A stretch of DNA of 64,000 nucleotides from Silvimonas iriomotensis (lineage in GTDB: Bacteria; Pseudomonadota; Gammaproteobacteria; Burkholderiales; Chitinibacteraceae). The notes under the pieces are model-generated. The model was not told the DNA's origin. It saw only the letters and a list, made by a program, of their open reading frames with translations, and did not search any database. Position 1 is the first letter of the stretch. Each line of letters starts with the position of its first letter. The DNA lies in contig NZ_BMLX01000003.1 in the NCBI RefSeq assembly GCF_014645535.1, positions 587,378-651,377 of the forward strand, given 5' to 3'. Below, in pieces: positions 63,815 through 64,000 of this stretch. Position numbers and translations under genes: made by a program.

Positions 63815-64000
63815 TTGCCCTCGTCCCGCCTTACCGCTGATCGCAAAGCGCCTGCGTCTTCCATCTATGCAGCCATGCTCGCCGTGGTTGCGCAGATTCC
63901 TCCTGGCCGTGTCGCAACCTACGGCCAGATTGCAAGGCTGGCTGGTTTTCCACGTAACGCCAGAATGGTGGGGAGGGCGCTGGCCCAGTCTGGTACGGAT
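63815..64000 (+). CDS. MGMT-family alkyltransferase-like protein, N-terminal fragment
   Basis: 62 codons visible from a TTG start, running off the right edge. AGGGAG lies about 7 nt before the TTG. The reading frame gives YAAMLAVVAQIPPGRVATYGQIARLAGFPRNARMVGRALAQSG, the winged-helix DNA-binding domain of O6-alkylguanine-DNA alkyltransferases and the alkyltransferase-like (Atl/YbaZ) proteins. The active-site PCHRV (repair) or PWHRV (Atl) motif lies outside the window, so the two cannot be told apart; the short N-terminus favours an Atl-like protein. Confidence 0.8.
   Translation, partial: MPSSRLTADRKAPASSIYAAMLAVVAQIPPGRVATYGQIARLAGFPRNARMVGRALAQSGTD

Overview
The window looks like chromosomal core DNA from a betaproteobacterium, most likely order Neisseriales (a Chitinibacteraceae/Chromobacteriaceae-type organism). 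That placement is inferred from protein style and gene order (pilT-pilU, fimV, Calvin-type class II aldolase, tmk-holB-pilZ-tatD, pcnB-folK-panB-panC, gltB-gltD). No rRNA or tRNA was found to fix it. Coding density is high, the DNA is GC-rich throughout, and many genes end in perfect hairpin-plus-T terminators. I see no prophage, insertion sequence, integrase or CRISPR array.

Layout. 1-3520: dsbD start and cutA, divergent fxsA, then yggS-proC-yggT and a small membrane protein. 3885-8575: type IV pilus retraction ATPases pilT and pilU, then a FimV-like hub protein. 8606-18606: LysR regulator with divergent azoR, a two-cupin unknown, fba and pgk (glycolysis), a nucleotidyltransferase-fold protein, an MFS exporter, a GNAT enzyme, a PBP5-type carboxypeptidase and a PhzF-family protein. 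18737-23188: a palindrome, a promoter and a highly structured leader, then pcnB-folK-panB-HD-panC (RNA polyadenylation, folate and pantothenate synthesis). 23325-32090: LysE/RhtB exporter, argA, a PagL-type lipid A deacylase, nagA, and the operon tmk-holB-pilZ-tatD-MBL-DUF2237 with a second PilZ protein upstream.

32312-44295: a YgiD-type dioxygenase, a PEP-CTERM protein, the methionine ABC transporter metN-metI-metQ, a DUF4397 lipoprotein, DUF2252, a secreted nuclease, an LpxO-like hydroxylase and a CBM20 alpha-amylase lipoprotein. 44295-64000: nth, murI, gltB-gltD, a VOC protein, a split chromate transporter pair, an FTR1 iron permease, MarC, rpiA, phoU-ppx-corA, DUF456, lgt, ilvD and the start of an MGMT-like gene.

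The least explained signals are non-coding. (1) The region before pcnB carries a 29-bp dyad, a TATAAT box and about 165 nt able to form three hairpins, the last terminator-like. This could be a regulated leader or a separate small RNA. (2) A heptamer repeat family (GTGAGGN)n sits on the TGA stop codons of nth, murI and panC and just after that of the amylase gene, always in the gene's own orientation. It includes a perfect 10-copy array. (3) Two palindromic intergenic elements occur, one after the amylase gene and one between gltB and gltD. All of these need comparative or RNA data to confirm.
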